A stretch of 64,000 nt of DNA, taken from assembly GCA_030544235.1 (NCBI GenBank), contig CM060469.1:13014017-13078016 (forward strand). The letters run 5' to 3'. The position numbers and the translations under genes are program-made. Below are positions 1 to 11,805 of this stretch, piece after piece. The notes below the pieces were generated by a model. The model saw only the letters and a list, made by a program, of their open reading frames with translations. It did no database searches and had not been told where the DNA came from. Positions within the stretch are counted from its first letter, which is position 1. The number at the start of each line of letters is the position of its first letter. This stretch comes from Lepturacanthus savala (taxonomy: Eukaryota; Chordata; Actinopteri; Scombriformes; Trichiuridae).

Positions 1-2458
1 CCGCCGCCCAACACAAAGAACAAACTCTGTGCTCGACTCCTTTTTGCTAGCAACACAATTGGCGTTTTATTAGGCCGACTACTTTGCAGGCATTCACCGC
101 AAATCCGGGCGAAATGAGAAAGATAAGACCTTTTCACTGCATCATAGAGTCTATCTATCATGAAGTCTCTGTTTTCCAAAATTGGACATTTAGTCGGAGG
201 AGAAGATGAATGAAGGAGGATCCTTTTCTCCTTATGTGGCGCGTGCTAAAACACACATCACAATCACAGATTAAAGCACATCTTTCCTGCATCAACAAAA
301 GAAGCAGCAATCTGTCCCGACCTTTTTACAGTCCTCTGGTAACCCCCCTGGTACTGACCTCAGGACCCCCCCCCCCCCACACACACACACACACAAAGTC
401 AGTATGGAGCCGAGACCCCTTCTTCTCTGTGGTACACCAAAAGATGAAGAGCACAGAGCAGGCCTGAGGGGCTCACAGTTATATTTACTGTCTGCTATGA
501 AAGAGAGGAGAGAGAAGGGGCGGATGGGAGGGGTTTCAAAAAAAAAGAAGAAAAAAAAACACAGGAATGAAAAAGAGAGGGAGACAGAGGAGGGGTTGCC
601 ATGGTAACGGAAATATGGCTGCTCTTCAAAAACCTTGAATGTAGGTGGTGGTGAGATGAGTGCGTATATATGTGTGTGTGTGTTTTTTCCTCCTCGTCTT
701 TCCCTTTCAGTTTGCAGATATTATGGATGTGCTGGATCCCTTTTTGATTTCACCAAGGCCTGAAATGCCATCAGCTCTTTTTTTTTTCTTTTTCTTTTTT
801 TGGGTGGCCTGAGGGTTGTCTTTCTAGCCATGGAGAACACAAGAGGGCTAGTGTGAAATGTGGGTTAGGCCCAATAGACCCCCAAGCACGTGTGTGTGTG
901 TATGTGGAGGGGGGGGTTATTTGGCAATAACTATAGACCTCAGAAAGCTTTAAAACGGGTGTTTGAGACTGTGATTCCCTCTTTGAAATGAATTTGTGGT
1001 GTGGAAAGAAGCAGAATAAATGTCTTAAAGTATATACCTATAATCTTCTTTTCATTTTCTTGGGCTCCTCACCATATATGTAAATCTGGAAACCCGACCC
1101 CACTTGAAATATTGCGATGATCTTACAGCCAGATATGGACTCAGGAGGGCAGAGGAGGATCACTGAAGGAATGTAGCCTTTTTGACAACGACCCCTGCTG
1201 TCACCTTTTGGCAGAGGCAGCTCACTGGCAGCGGCGTTAGCTCCTGAATGTAGGGCAGGTTGTCTTAATCATCTTCATTCAATTAATTAGCGTTTTCCCG
1301 CATCACTTCTCTTCTCCCCAGAAATATTTTGGATCCGTTCACTCGTCTAAACTCTGCGATAACATCCTGACTCGGGACAAAGACGCTTTGACATATTAGC
1401 GGTCGTAACCAGTTTAGTTAATCAACGTGGAATTTCACTAGTGATTTCGTAATGCGTGAAACTGACTTAGATGGCCGTCTGGCATTAATCTAGTTTTGAG
1501 AGAAGTATTAGACCATTATTTAAGCTTCGTTTTAGCTGGTTGTGCTTATTTTCCTTGCTTATTGACTAAATGTAATTAATGATTGCTAATTACACATAAA
1601 ATACAAAAACAGACCCAAGTGGAAAAATAGTATAAGTATACAAAAAATATAGTTCAAGTGTAAATGTATATTTAAAATGTATTCTAAATTTGCTGTTTGG
1701 TCTTTTAAGCACACTTAAAATGTTCTTCTATGCACTAGTATGGTCCGAGTACACTAAAGTAGTGCTTGAGGAGGCCTTCTAAGTGTATTTAGTACAAAAA
1801 TAGTTGTCAATTTAACACATACATAGTACATCTAATAAAACTATACTTTCTACATTAAAAATAGTGTACTTTTGATATATTATTATTATTTTACTTCAAC
1901 TAGCATTATGGTATCACTGATTTGGCTCCTTGTCATCATCTTGGCACAATTGTAGATGAGCCTGATTTTAAGATGAGTTCTCCACTTTCATTCAGAAACT
2001 AATTGTTTCTGGATTAATCAAATACAGATCCAATATAATCCAGTCCTGTTGAAATGGAATAAAATGACAATTGTATATGTTGTCATGGTGTTGGGGCAAC
2101 ATGTGTCCATTTATGAAACTATATATGCATAATACTGTACAAAACCATTAGGCGGCTTGGTAAAAGCATGTTTATTTTAATTGGACAAGGGAAACAAAGC
2201 AGTCAAAGGAAGCGGTGGAAATTTCTCTGTTAACTTCTTGTGTCTCTCAAAGGGTCGAGCGTGAAACCTCATCTTGAACTAAGTGGTTTTTAATGCACGT
2301 ACTCTATGCAACATTACACCTCTTGTCTCTTGCTTCTTTGTGTTGTAGATGTGATATCAAGCCGGGCCTTACGTGGCTTTGCAACACCATCTCTTTTAGC
2401 AGCCAGAGCACAACTTTACTGTCTCTTACACGATGTCTGTGTTCTGTGTCCTGTTTAG
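1..2458 (+). other. gna11 intron 1 (3' part)
   Basis: No coding signal is visible. The stretch holds a C-run plus CA tract (366-395), a purine-rich patch near 505-590, a palindromic RFX-type X-box at 595-608, TG repeats and a T-rich tract near 780-800. An AT-rich block at about 1600-1870 looks like an old dispersed element of unknown type. Confidence 0.7.
595..608. promoter_or_regulatory. RFX-type X-box motif
   Basis: GTTGCCATGGTAAC fits the RFX X-box consensus GTNRCC-N(0-3)-RGYAAC at every fixed position. It lies in gna11 intron 1; function is not shown. Confidence 0.4.
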
Positions 2459-2643
2459 GTACAGGAGAAAGTGGCAAGAGCACCTTCATCAAGCAGATGA
2501 GGATCATCCATGGAGCCGGCTACTCGGACGAGGATAAAAGAGGTTTCATCCGACTTGTTTACCAAAACATCTTCACCTCCATGCAGGCCATGATTCGCGC
2601 CACTGAGAACCTCAAGATCCCCTACAAATATGAACAGAATCGG
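2459..2643 (+). CDS. gna11: gna11 exon 2
   Basis: The acceptor is ctgtttag and the donor is CGG|gtaagg. The first two bases complete a Gly codon begun in exon 1. It encodes the P-loop (GTGESGKSTF) and the start of the helical domain, through KYEQNR. Its 185 nt equals the vertebrate exon. Confidence 0.96.
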
Positions 2644-5600
2644 GTAAGGAGTGGCCTGCAGGAATAAGAGCAGAAACATAATTTATGTCTGCCGTTCTTC
2701 CACTGTACATTCAAAATGTTGTCATGGTGTAGGTGTTGAAGTTAGGCATGGCCATGCATAGACAATATTTTTAGTTTATGCGCTCTTACATGTTACAAGA
2801 AAAATAATAAGAAAAAGAACTAAATACTAATATAACTATCACAGAAACTATGATTTTTTTTTTCCAAAAAAAGCCACATGTAAGTTGTCAATTCCATTAT
2901 TTCTCCTCTGTGCAATTTGGTTGAGTCAGGGTAAGATCATTGAAACATGAAATGGTACTTTTGCTTGAAATGCTCATCCCTATAATGCATTGTTATGGAA
3001 TTTGATAGTTAATTTCAGGAGGAGTTGCATTAACTTTGGTGGTCCCTTGACTTTTTATCATCCATCATCAGGCCATACATTGATAAAATCCCTGTAAATC
3101 ATATCATACATTAAAATAAAATGGTAGTCATGATTATTATTGTACCTGTTAAACTCTCTGCATGGTAGCCATAAGGGGTATAGACACTTCTCTAAAAATG
3201 TTTTTAAAATAAAGTATAGACACCTACGTGTGAAGTGCAGTTAAAAGAGTAGAGAGGGGGACATTTTGTATCAGCAGTTGAAGTTATTTCTTAGTATGCG
3301 CCTTTGGATCGACTGTTATAAGGTGGCTTGTCACACTGTTTGCTTTTTGTTTTCCCATCACATGTCAGTTAAACACATGTTCTACATGCTTCACAGTAAT
3401 TTTCTGACATTTCATATCAATAAGTGTCAAATATGCTGCTCCTTTTTTTTTTAACCCATGAGACAACCTACAACCCATTTACCAGTAACCTTTCCTAGTC
3501 AGACCAATTGTAAGTTTAAGGTTTTTCCTCAGGAAAAGTGTTGTAAGAAGTGATGCAGTCATTTTTTCCAGCAAACACTGACTTTGAAACAAGTAGGTGG
3601 TTAGGATGAGCCACATGGTCTAAACATGTGTGGAAGAACTATCTACAGATATCTCAAATGTCTAAAACTGAAATTATTTCAAATAATTTATTTTATTGTA
3701 TATAAATAACTCTGGTTGTTTTATACATTGTTTGTCCTGTTTTTGTCTTATTGTCTTCTATTCATCATGACCCTTGCTTTGGTCTCTCCAGTCTAATGCC
3801 ATGTTGGTGAAGGAGGTGGACATTGAGAAGATCAACGGGTTTGACCAGCCCTACATCACAGCTATCAAAACCCTTTGGGCCGATCCGGGGATCCAGGAGG
3901 CCTATGACCGCCGCCGAGAGTACCAGCTCTCTGACTCCACTAAATAGTATGTTTGCCTTCTCTGTGTGTGTGTGTTTGTGTGTGTGTAGATGAGGGGTAG
4001 GATGTCTGTCTTGAATTTAAGAATGGTATTTGTTTAAATTGTCTCTGATGGATTCTGTGAGTGTGCTTATACATTTCTGTGTTTCTGGTTTTGGAAGTAA
4101 TACAGCTGGATTAGTGTTGTTAAATCTAAATATTGATTCTTAATATTAAGATTTAAGTGTTTGTGACAGCCATACATACAGCCTGAATTTCATTGCTGTG
4201 GTTTTGTTAATGTGATGGTGAACTTTCAGATAAAATGTAAAGAGTCAGTTTCCCATATCAGAAAAAAAAATATTTTCCCATTTCTCTAAAAATTCTAAAA
4301 AAAAATTCTATGGTTGTTTTATAATCATCAGTTTCTTGACCTTTTATGACAGCTCAAAAAAAACTAAGAAGGAAATATATATTTTTTAGGATTTCGGGGA
4401 ACTGACCATTTAATGTCATATGTGGCAAGGAGACAGAGTGATCTCAAAAGCACAAGACAGCAGGTTTTACTGTTGTATGTGTTTATTGAGACAGTATAAT
4501 TACCTTGTGGATGTTGTAATGTATACAGAACAGGGAATTGTACTAGTTTTTCATCCACTGGTCAGATTACTAACAAATTTCAAAATCTACTAGCTTTTCA
4601 TACCTTAATATTCTCCTATGAAAAATCTACAAACAAATCCACTATGGACATTTCTCTGCTGTGTGTTATCATTAAATTCTCACTTACTGTGTCATTGGGG
4701 TTTCTTGAGACCTGAAGTCAGACTGAAATGGAGCGGATCAAGAGTTTATCCCCTCCCAACCAGTTAATAGAGGACAGTCATGATAAAGGCACTATCCTGC
4801 CTATCTTTTCTTCTGTAGGTAAAAAAACGACAAGCTGTCCTCTATAAATGTGTACTAGTATTAAAGTTTGCATGTACACACAGAAAAATTACCTTGAGTG
4901 CATAAGACTTTAGCAAGTGCTAACCTACAACTGCTCCCCAGGTCCACTGGGATTACTTTAAGGTTAAGCATTGTGTTTGACATTCTTATGTCACCACTCA
5001 TGCAAGTATAATGTTGAGAAATGTGCTACAATCCACAGATTTAAAAATAAAAAATGGCAAGTTATACTCCCATTGTGTTCATGCCTTGTTGAGCGGAGCC
5101 ATGTCAGCCTCTTGTTCTGCAGTTGTTTGTGTTTGCCATAATAACACAGTAATAATATATGACCCCAGGCTAAATGGCCCAAGGCACTTATCTCACTTTG
5201 TAGTGCCCCCTGGTTGTAGACGTCATGTACTGCAATCAAATGCTGCTCCAGGTTTGCATGCAGGACGTTGTGTTTGCTCTGTTGGGAATGTCAATGTGAT
5301 GGCCAGCCAGCATGCATTTGTGTTATTTATCTGTATGAACGAGTGAGAAAGATGCATTTGAACATGTCATTTCAGTGTTATCCATATTGTTCATGTATAT
5401 CTCCAGTTACCTTAGCGATATAGACCGTGTGACTGCGGAGGGATACGTTCCCACCCAGCAGGATGTGCTGAGGGTCCGTGTTCCCACCACGGGCATAATA
5501 GAGTACCCGTTTGACCTGGAGAACGTCATCTTCAGGTACCCCTTGTGGCACCAGGACTGCAGCATCACCATGACTAGAGGACAAAAACCACTGATTGACT

Positions 5601-8600
5601 GTCAGGGCATTAACCCACTGGTTTGAGGGGGGGGGAATGTGAAAAAAGAGAAAATGGCAGGTCTAATATTGATACTATGCTAGAAGTCAGTCATTGAAAT
5701 TAAAGGACAGTTATCAACCTGCAAGTGCCTTATGCAGGAGCTAAATGGTAAGAATAGTTTCAGTTCTCCCACAGAGGAAAAGATACTATAGTTTGCATTC
5801 ATATCAAATAAGCCTGAGAGCCAGGTTGGTTAACCTGATTAGAGATCAGTGGTTTGTGTTCATAATTGTGCTGAGGTTCTGGCTCCAGGACAAACCTAAA
5901 AGGCCAGAGATGCTGCACTGAAGCTTGTGGGGAGCAGACACCAAATACCAGATGAAGAAGGATTGAGGCAACGCTGTCAAAGATTCTCCAGGAAGTGAAT
6001 CAATTGGACACTGTTTAAAATGTGGAATAATTGGAATAATTCTTAATTTAATTGAAATAAGCTTCCTACTTTGACATTACACTTGTCCAGACCTCCTCCA
6101 TCTTATTCCAGGTGCTGCTGTTTCTGCTGCTGATGTCACTGCTACTACTGTCACTGATACCGCCTCACTGTCTGCAACATAATCCACAACCTGCAAATTA
6201 TTAATTGAAATAGTAAAATAAAACTAAAGACGCAGGTTAAAGGCTAACCTCCAAAGTCTTATGGGTTTTATGGAACCCAGAGAGAGAGTGTGGGTGGGGC
6301 AGTGACACTGACTAACACCCTTTTGTTTCTGAGATGTGGCCTTTTCTGTGAAGCTTCCTCAACAGGACTCATCCACACTTCCTGGAATGGCAGGGGGGGT
6401 TGCAGTAATTGCCTGCCACGCTTTATATAACTGTTTTTCTCTCTCTTCTTTTTTTTCCCTGTTTATCTCCCTCTTTTTCTCAACCCGGGCCTTCCTGTAG
6501 TTATCTTACCGATCTGGATCGTATCTCAGATTCCAACTATCTTCCCACTCAGCAGGATGTGCTCAGGGTGCGCATCCCCACCACAGGAATCATAGAGTAC
6601 CCCTTCGACTTGCAAAGCATCATTTTCAGGTAGAAAGATCCCTCTTTTGGCTCAGTCCCTCCTTGTTGTGTTGTGACATCATAAGTCATCTGTGTTTTTG
6701 TCCTGAGCCACACATAAACCGTATTCCTTTTCTTCCCCATTAATGGAAATAACTTGTTACTTAATTTATCCATTTAACTTGTGTCTATATCCCATTTGTA
6801 CTCTTGACCCTCCCCTCCCTAGCAATTAAAAGCCATTACCATTTTATCATGTCCTCCTAGTCCTACCCTTTCTCTCACCTCCTGCCATCAGCAGCAATCA
6901 TACCACACATAAAACAACCCCTAATGAACACAAAGTCCTACATTCTGGTGCCCGGTCTCTGTAAATGGGTCGCCTCCTCTCTTCCTCCTCCTCTCCTCCT
7001 TTCCTCTCCGGCTGGCAGAAGAAACGAGGTCGTCCTCTCCGTGGTGGATGAATGTTATTTTGGGCAGCAGGTCCTGCAGGGCCTATATTGGCCCTGGGTC
7101 TCTGTGGACCACGGTGGACTGGGCCACCACCAGGGGGTGCCCTTGCATTTTGAATTAAAGCTGATTTGGGCAGCTTTCTCAGGGACCATGATGCACCTGG
7201 TCTGCAGGGTTGCACCTATGCATCCAGTGGTGCACCAAAAAATACACAGGGTTAGTTGCTAAAGTGCACTAATGCCATTTATATACTCGCTTGACAGGAA
7301 AGAGTCTTGACATGAATGATTTTTCCTCAAATCGGTTAAATTGTCAAATGAAGGCTTAATGAAACTGGGACCTAAGCTCCCCGAAAGAAGCAGTGACCTT
7401 GTCAAGGCAAATCTCAGGAAAGATGAAACCTTGTGAGGATTCACACATCCATCAGTCAGTATTTCAGCCAGGATTGCTGTTCATGAATGGCTTCAGCAAA
7501 TACCAGCCTGTCTAAATGCTAAAATCAACGTTTCAGCTTTTCCAATTTTAGGATTAGTTGTTGTGATCGTTCATCTCTTATGCAGTATATATGTCCTAAT
7601 AAATATATATATATGTCCTACTCATTTAGATCTAAACTCCTCAGCTTTTAGTTTCCCATTAGGGGCCGTAGGAGGCGTCCTCCTACCATGAAAAGGATCC
7701 CGTTACCAGAGGTGCCCCCTGTATCTCTCTAACATATCTCCTTTCTCATTCTTTCCAGTTGTATTCTCTTCCTCTTGTCCTCTATCCTGTGTACATGTTC
7801 CCTTCGTTTGTCCTTCATTTTATGTCCCTCCTGTTTCCCCATTCGTCTTCTCCAAGTGAGTTTCCAAACTTCTCAGTAGTTCTTGTGTGGTCACTTACAC
7901 CAAGGAAGGTTTAGAAAGTCTGGTAGAGAAAGGAATGCATCCACTCTCACTGTATGACATGAAATGGAGCACAGACTGATCTAGTGTCACACAGTATAAG
8001 TCCTTTTGTGACCAGTAGAGGGTTACAGATGAATGCCTCTCACATTAATTTCTATAAGTGTCTTTCACTGAAACTATTGGATGAACATCCAATCCTCAGT
8101 GTTCTTACATCTTCTAACTTAATCTTTAAACCTAACATTAAGCTGCATCTGTAATTGCAGGAGTTATGCAGTCTCAGTAACTCAGTTATTAGTTATAGGT
8201 ATAAAAAATACCATTTGTATATCAATCTGATTGCCATTCATTATAGCAGCTGTGAATTGATGCCAAAATTCAGATTCTTGCATCTGGTTAAATACTGTTA
8301 TTTTACTGCTTCTCTTCAGAAATGTTTACCAGGTTTTTGACAACCTATGAAAAGAATGTGGTTTCCTGAACTCGGTGGCATTCATTTTAAAACCTATTCT
8401 ATAACCATCCTTGGTGTGAAGCATTCATCTTTGCGGTGGCATGCATGACTCACTTACTCACAAGAACAAAACACATTCACACCATACTTTTTGTTTGTGT
8501 ATTGTTTTTTAGCTAGACCCTTAAAAACTTGGCATCATGGCCAAGAAGTTGTGAATAGGATTACTATTATTTATTTATTTATTTTACATTTTTAGCTGTT

Positions 8601-10276
8601 GAAGCAGGATTTAATTTTTCTTTATGTTTACTTATAAACCTTCTAAGTATTTGGATCTAATACTTCATCAAAATCCAAATGAATGATGGGCCTACTTCTG
8701 AAGTGTCCTTACATGACAGTAAAAATATACTTTCATAGGTCCCAGGATATGGGACTATTTTTATTTAGGTCATGTGCTGAAAATGTTTAAGGAAGAACCA
8801 CGCTAAAAAATACTTTAAGGAATACTGGACTATATACAAGGTTCTGAATTTATAGTCTGTCTCGATCGATTCAAAACGACAAAGTAGCTTTTTCAGGAGA
8901 TTAGAATATTGATAGCATGAACTTATGTCCTGTTCAAAGCATTTCTTGTGCAAATCTAATCTTGAAAATGCTTGTTTTTTCCTCCCCTTTCATTTTTTTT
9001 TTGTCCCACACCTCCTGGCATCAGGATGGTGGATGTTGGGGGTCAGAGGTCAGAGAGAAGGAAGTGGATTCACTGCTTTGAGAACGTCACTTCCATCATG
9101 TTTCTCGTGGCGCTGAGTGAGTACGACCAGGTCCTGGTGGAGTCCGACAATGAGGTAGGTGCACATAAAACATATAGCTTGTTTTTTTTGTTGTTGTTGT
9201 TGTTGTTCATGAGTATGCAAACGGATAAGCTAAATTGCAACATTATGACATATTGGTTACTTAATACCCTGCTTTAATGTAAACTTCTCCATGTGTAAAA
9301 GTGTTCACAGTTACACAGGTAGAGAAGTATTGTTACAACACTAATCACATCTATGCTTTCTGACCCCCTGCTCTGCACACCAGAACCGCATGGAGGAGAG
9401 TAAAGCTCTGTTCAGGACTATCATTACCTACCCCTGGTTTCAAAACTCCTCTGTCATCCTCTTCCTCAACAAGAAGGACCTGCTAGAGGAGAAGATCTCC
9501 TACTCACACTTGGTGGACTATTTCCCTGAGTTTGATGGTGAGATCATTTGTTTTTTCCAAAGATTTCATGCATATAATTATATCAGTTAAATCATGAACA
9601 ATCATGTTATGCATCTATTTTTTTTTTTTTCCATTTTGTACTCTTTTCTTTGCAGAGAATAGCATTTTAATGGCTATTATAGTTGAGGCTTGCATAAATA
9701 TGCCCATAAACAAAATTCTTTTTGTCCATTATTGGATATATTTAATGATTAAATATATATTCATGTCAGGGTTTAAAATCATAATCATCTAAATAAAATG
9801 ACCTTTTTCTGGGAAAGTTTGTCTTCGTCATGTTCTCAGGAGAAACAGGCAGGAAGTTGATGAAGTCATCGTAAACATAAATGTGTCGTCTGCTATCATG
9901 TCAGAAAAAAATCTGTATGAGTAACATTTTGATTTTTTACCTATAAAATGCCATAGACTTAAAGGCTCATAATCTTAAATGGCTAAATATTAGGTCGTAT
10001 TTCACAGATTACTAAGTAATAGCAAGTATATGGAGAAATATAATAATAACATGTCCATGTGCTCTTGTCTGTCTCCATATTGAAGGTCCCCAGCGAGATG
10101 CACAAGCAGCGCGGGAGTTCATCCTCAAGATGTTTGTGGACTTAAACCCAGACAGCGACAAGATCATCTACTCTCACTTCACTTGTGCCACAGACACTGA
10201 GAACATCCGCTTTGTGTTTGCAGCTGTCAAAGACACCATCCTACAGCTCAACCTCAAAGAGTACAACCTGGTGTGA
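2459..10276 (+). CDS. gna11: gna11, guanine nucleotide-binding protein subunit alpha-11 (exons 2-7; exon 1 outside window)
   Basis: This is a Gq/11-class heterotrimeric G-protein alpha subunit, which couples receptors at the plasma membrane to phospholipase C-beta. Coding exons are 2459-2643, 3792-3946, a choice of 5407-5535 or 6501-6629, 9025-9154, 9384-9537 and 10086-10276. All introns are GT-AG, and the exon lengths (185, 155, 129, 130, 154) and phases match vertebrate GNAQ/GNA11. Visible motifs are the P-loop GTGESGKST, switch I with the Arg and Thr of RVRVPTTG, switch II DVGGQRSE with the catalytic Gln, the NKKD guanine-specificity loop, TCATDT, and the receptor-contacting tail LKEYNLV. 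The N-terminal helix with its palmitoylation cysteines is in exon 1, left of the window. G11 rather than Gq is favoured by IHGAGYS, LENVIF in the first exon 4, and the neighbouring tle5. The oddity is the duplicated exon 4. Confidence 0.97.
2644..5406 (+). other. gna11 introns 2 and 3 (interrupted by exon 3 at 3792-3946)
   Basis: AT-rich intron sequence with short A/T runs and a TG repeat at about 3963-3988. No further exon-like open segment with splice sites was seen. Confidence 0.7.
3792..3946 (+). CDS. gna11: gna11 exon 3
   Basis: The acceptor is ctctccag and the donor is AAATA|gtatgt. The 155 nt encode part of the helical domain, from SNAMLVKEVDIEK to DRRREYQLSDSTK, ending two bases into a Tyr codon that either exon 4 copy can complete. 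Confidence 0.96.
5407..5535 (+). CDS. gna11: gna11 exon 4a (G11-like switch I version)
   Basis: This 129-nt open exon has acceptor tatctccag and donor TTCAG|gtaccc. It encodes the end of the helical domain, switch I (RVRVPTTGI with the conserved Arg and Mg-binding Thr) and strand beta-2, ending in DLENVIFR as in GNA11. The upstream pyrimidine tract is weak and the donor departs from consensus at +4 and +5. Exon 3 ends and exon 5 begins in the phase it needs. Confidence 0.93.
5536..6500 (+). other. Intron between exon 4a and exon 4b
   Basis: This 965-nt spacer ends in a long CT-rich tract serving the exon 4b acceptor. It contains a G-run at 5627-5635 and no other exon candidate. At this length simple steric hindrance cannot explain exclusive use of 4a and 4b. 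Confidence 0.7.
6501..6629 (+). CDS. gna11: gna11 exon 4b (alternative, Gq-like switch I version)
   Basis: This is a second exon 4 of exactly the same length (129 nt) and phase, 965 nt after the first. A long pyrimidine tract ends in cttcctgtag, and the donor is TTCAG|gtagaa. By eye it shares 31 of 43 residues with exon 4a. It keeps the switch I Arg and Thr but reads RVRIPTTGI and DLQSIIFR, the LQS resembling GNAQ. There is no stop or frame break, so it looks like a usable alternative rather than a decayed copy. Using both exons, or neither, would stay in frame, so frame alone does not enforce exclusivity. Confidence 0.88.
6630..9024 (+). other. gna11 intron after exon 4b
   Basis: No gene is visible. 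The sequence is C/T-rich near 6960-7020 and has ATATAT tracts near 7600. Open frames at about 6900-7260 on both strands lack splice sites, family similarity and a plausible start. Confidence 0.65.
9025..9154 (+). CDS. gna11: gna11 exon 5
   Basis: The acceptor is ctggcatcag and the donor is AATGAG|gtaggt; length is 130 nt. It encodes switch II (MVDVGGQRSERRKW, including the GTPase Gln) and the stretch to LVESDNE. Confidence 0.96.
9384..9537 (+). CDS. gna11: gna11 exon 6
   Basis: The acceptor is gcacaccag and the donor is GATG|gtgaga; length is 154 nt. It encodes NRMEESKALFRTII, the NKKD guanine-specificity motif and VDYFPEFD. Confidence 0.96.
9538..10085 (+). other. gna11 intron 6
   Basis: AT-rich intron with a T-run at about 9620-9631. 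Nothing else was recognised. Confidence 0.7.
10086..10276 (+). CDS. gna11: gna11 exon 7 (terminal)
   Basis: The acceptor is tattgaag and the TGA stop is at 10274-10276. It encodes GPQRDAQAAREF, the TCATDT base-binding motif and the C-terminal receptor-contact helix ending LKEYNLV. Confidence 0.96.
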
Positions 10277-11602
10277 GGGCTCTCGTACGACGCACATCTC
10301 CTCCCCATTGCACAAATGCACACCTGTTAAGAGTGTGCGCTCAACTCCTCATGCATAAACACAGCACACCATGCCGACACACACACACCAACACACATAC
10401 AGACAGACACACACCAACCAACCAACCAATCAACCAACCAACCAACAGAACCCTTCCTTTGTTTATTTTTTTTTGTTTTTCCAGTACAGTACATTCACAG
10501 ATCCTCCCACCTGCAAACGCCGCCCCTCTCTTTCACCAAAGCTCGCCCTCTTCCTCCTTTTGCTCGGCAGCTTGTTGTGTCAGAGTCTTCGCTCCTCCCA
10601 AAGCTGCTCCGTGTCTGATTTGGCCCCGGCTGCTGGCTCTGGCACATCACCTTTCACACGGGCTGTACAGTGACTGAAAGGGACTTTGTGTGTGTTTGTT
10701 TGTGTGTGTGTGCGCACGCACGCGCGCGCACATGCGTGTATGTGTGTTACATTGGCTAGTGAGGAGCTATGTTTTGGTGGATGACAGCATTAAACCCCTT
10801 GGCCCTCTGGAGTTGATCCCGAGCAGTGTGAGATCAGATCCTCCGTCATCTCCTTGTCTGAGCTCCTGCCGGTGCGGAAGGAAGTGAACACTGAATGTCC
10901 TGAAACCATCTGAGGATCATCGAGCGGCACAATGCTTCTTTCTTTTTTTTTTTCTTTTTTTTTTTTGAAAACCCACCACAGTTTGACAGTGTTGGGACAG
11001 GATGTGAGGTCGCACACAGGACACAAGGACGGGGCCGAGGATTCTGTCTCCACCTCGCATCTATGAATGTACCCACCAGTGTGAGCATCGCAATCGCAAA
11101 AAATAGAAAATATATATTATGAAGTAAATGTATATGTAAACACACTTAAGACAAAAAGCACGAGAGGGCAAGAGATAGCAAATCAAAATCTGTTAATTGC
11201 TGAGATTTTTAAAATGTTTTTAACGATTAATTACTTGCTACGTCTATTCTATTTAACAAATTGCGGCTAAATGGAACACTGATAAGAAAAATCTATAAAA
11301 ACTTTTGAACTTTGCATAACAAAGACATCTTTAAAAAAAAAAAAAAAAAGAAAAGCAACTACAAATTTACTTGATAAGTATCCTTTAGAGATTTGTGTGG
11401 GATTATTATTAATATTATTTTTTTTTATGTTTAAGTTAATCACATCGCTTCCCTCCTCCAGAGTTTTTCTGTATGGATTCACAGGGACAATCTTCCATGT
11501 GACCTTCACAGCATCTGGCTCCACAGATACACACCCATACCTTTATTATAAAACACTCATAGCGGGCAAGAGGATGCCGCTTTTGACACAAACTCTGCTC
11601 CG

Positions 11603-11805
11603 ATTGGCAGATGTGGAGGGGAGCGCGATGACGTCAGTGTTTTATCAGCCTCGCAGAGTGCGTCTGCAGCTCGGCCTGCAAGTAGCTTATTCAACAAAAT
11701 AAAAAAAAAAAGCTGTAAATTGAACACGCCCACGCCCAGGGTGTGAGTAGAATCCATGCGGTAACATCTCTGACGTCGCACCTGCGTCACTCAGCCGTCC
11801 AATCA
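11603..11805. promoter_or_regulatory. CRE and CCAAT-box cluster
   Basis: The stretch contains ATTGG (11603-11607), a perfect palindromic CRE TGACGTCA (11629-11636), a CRE variant TGACGTCG (11771-11778) and CCAATCA (11799-11805). It is unusually CpG-rich for its AT-rich surroundings. It could be an enhancer or a promoter of an unannotated transcript. Confidence 0.35.

Noticed and set aside
6501..6629. Exon 4b as a leftover pseudo-exon
   Set aside because: It has no stop or frameshift, has both splice sites, and its differences from 4a are mostly conservative, so decay is not supported.
10273..10677. Open frames of 100-134 codons just after the gna11 stop
   Set aside because: Translation is of CA and CAAC simple repeats and 3'UTR; no homology or start context.
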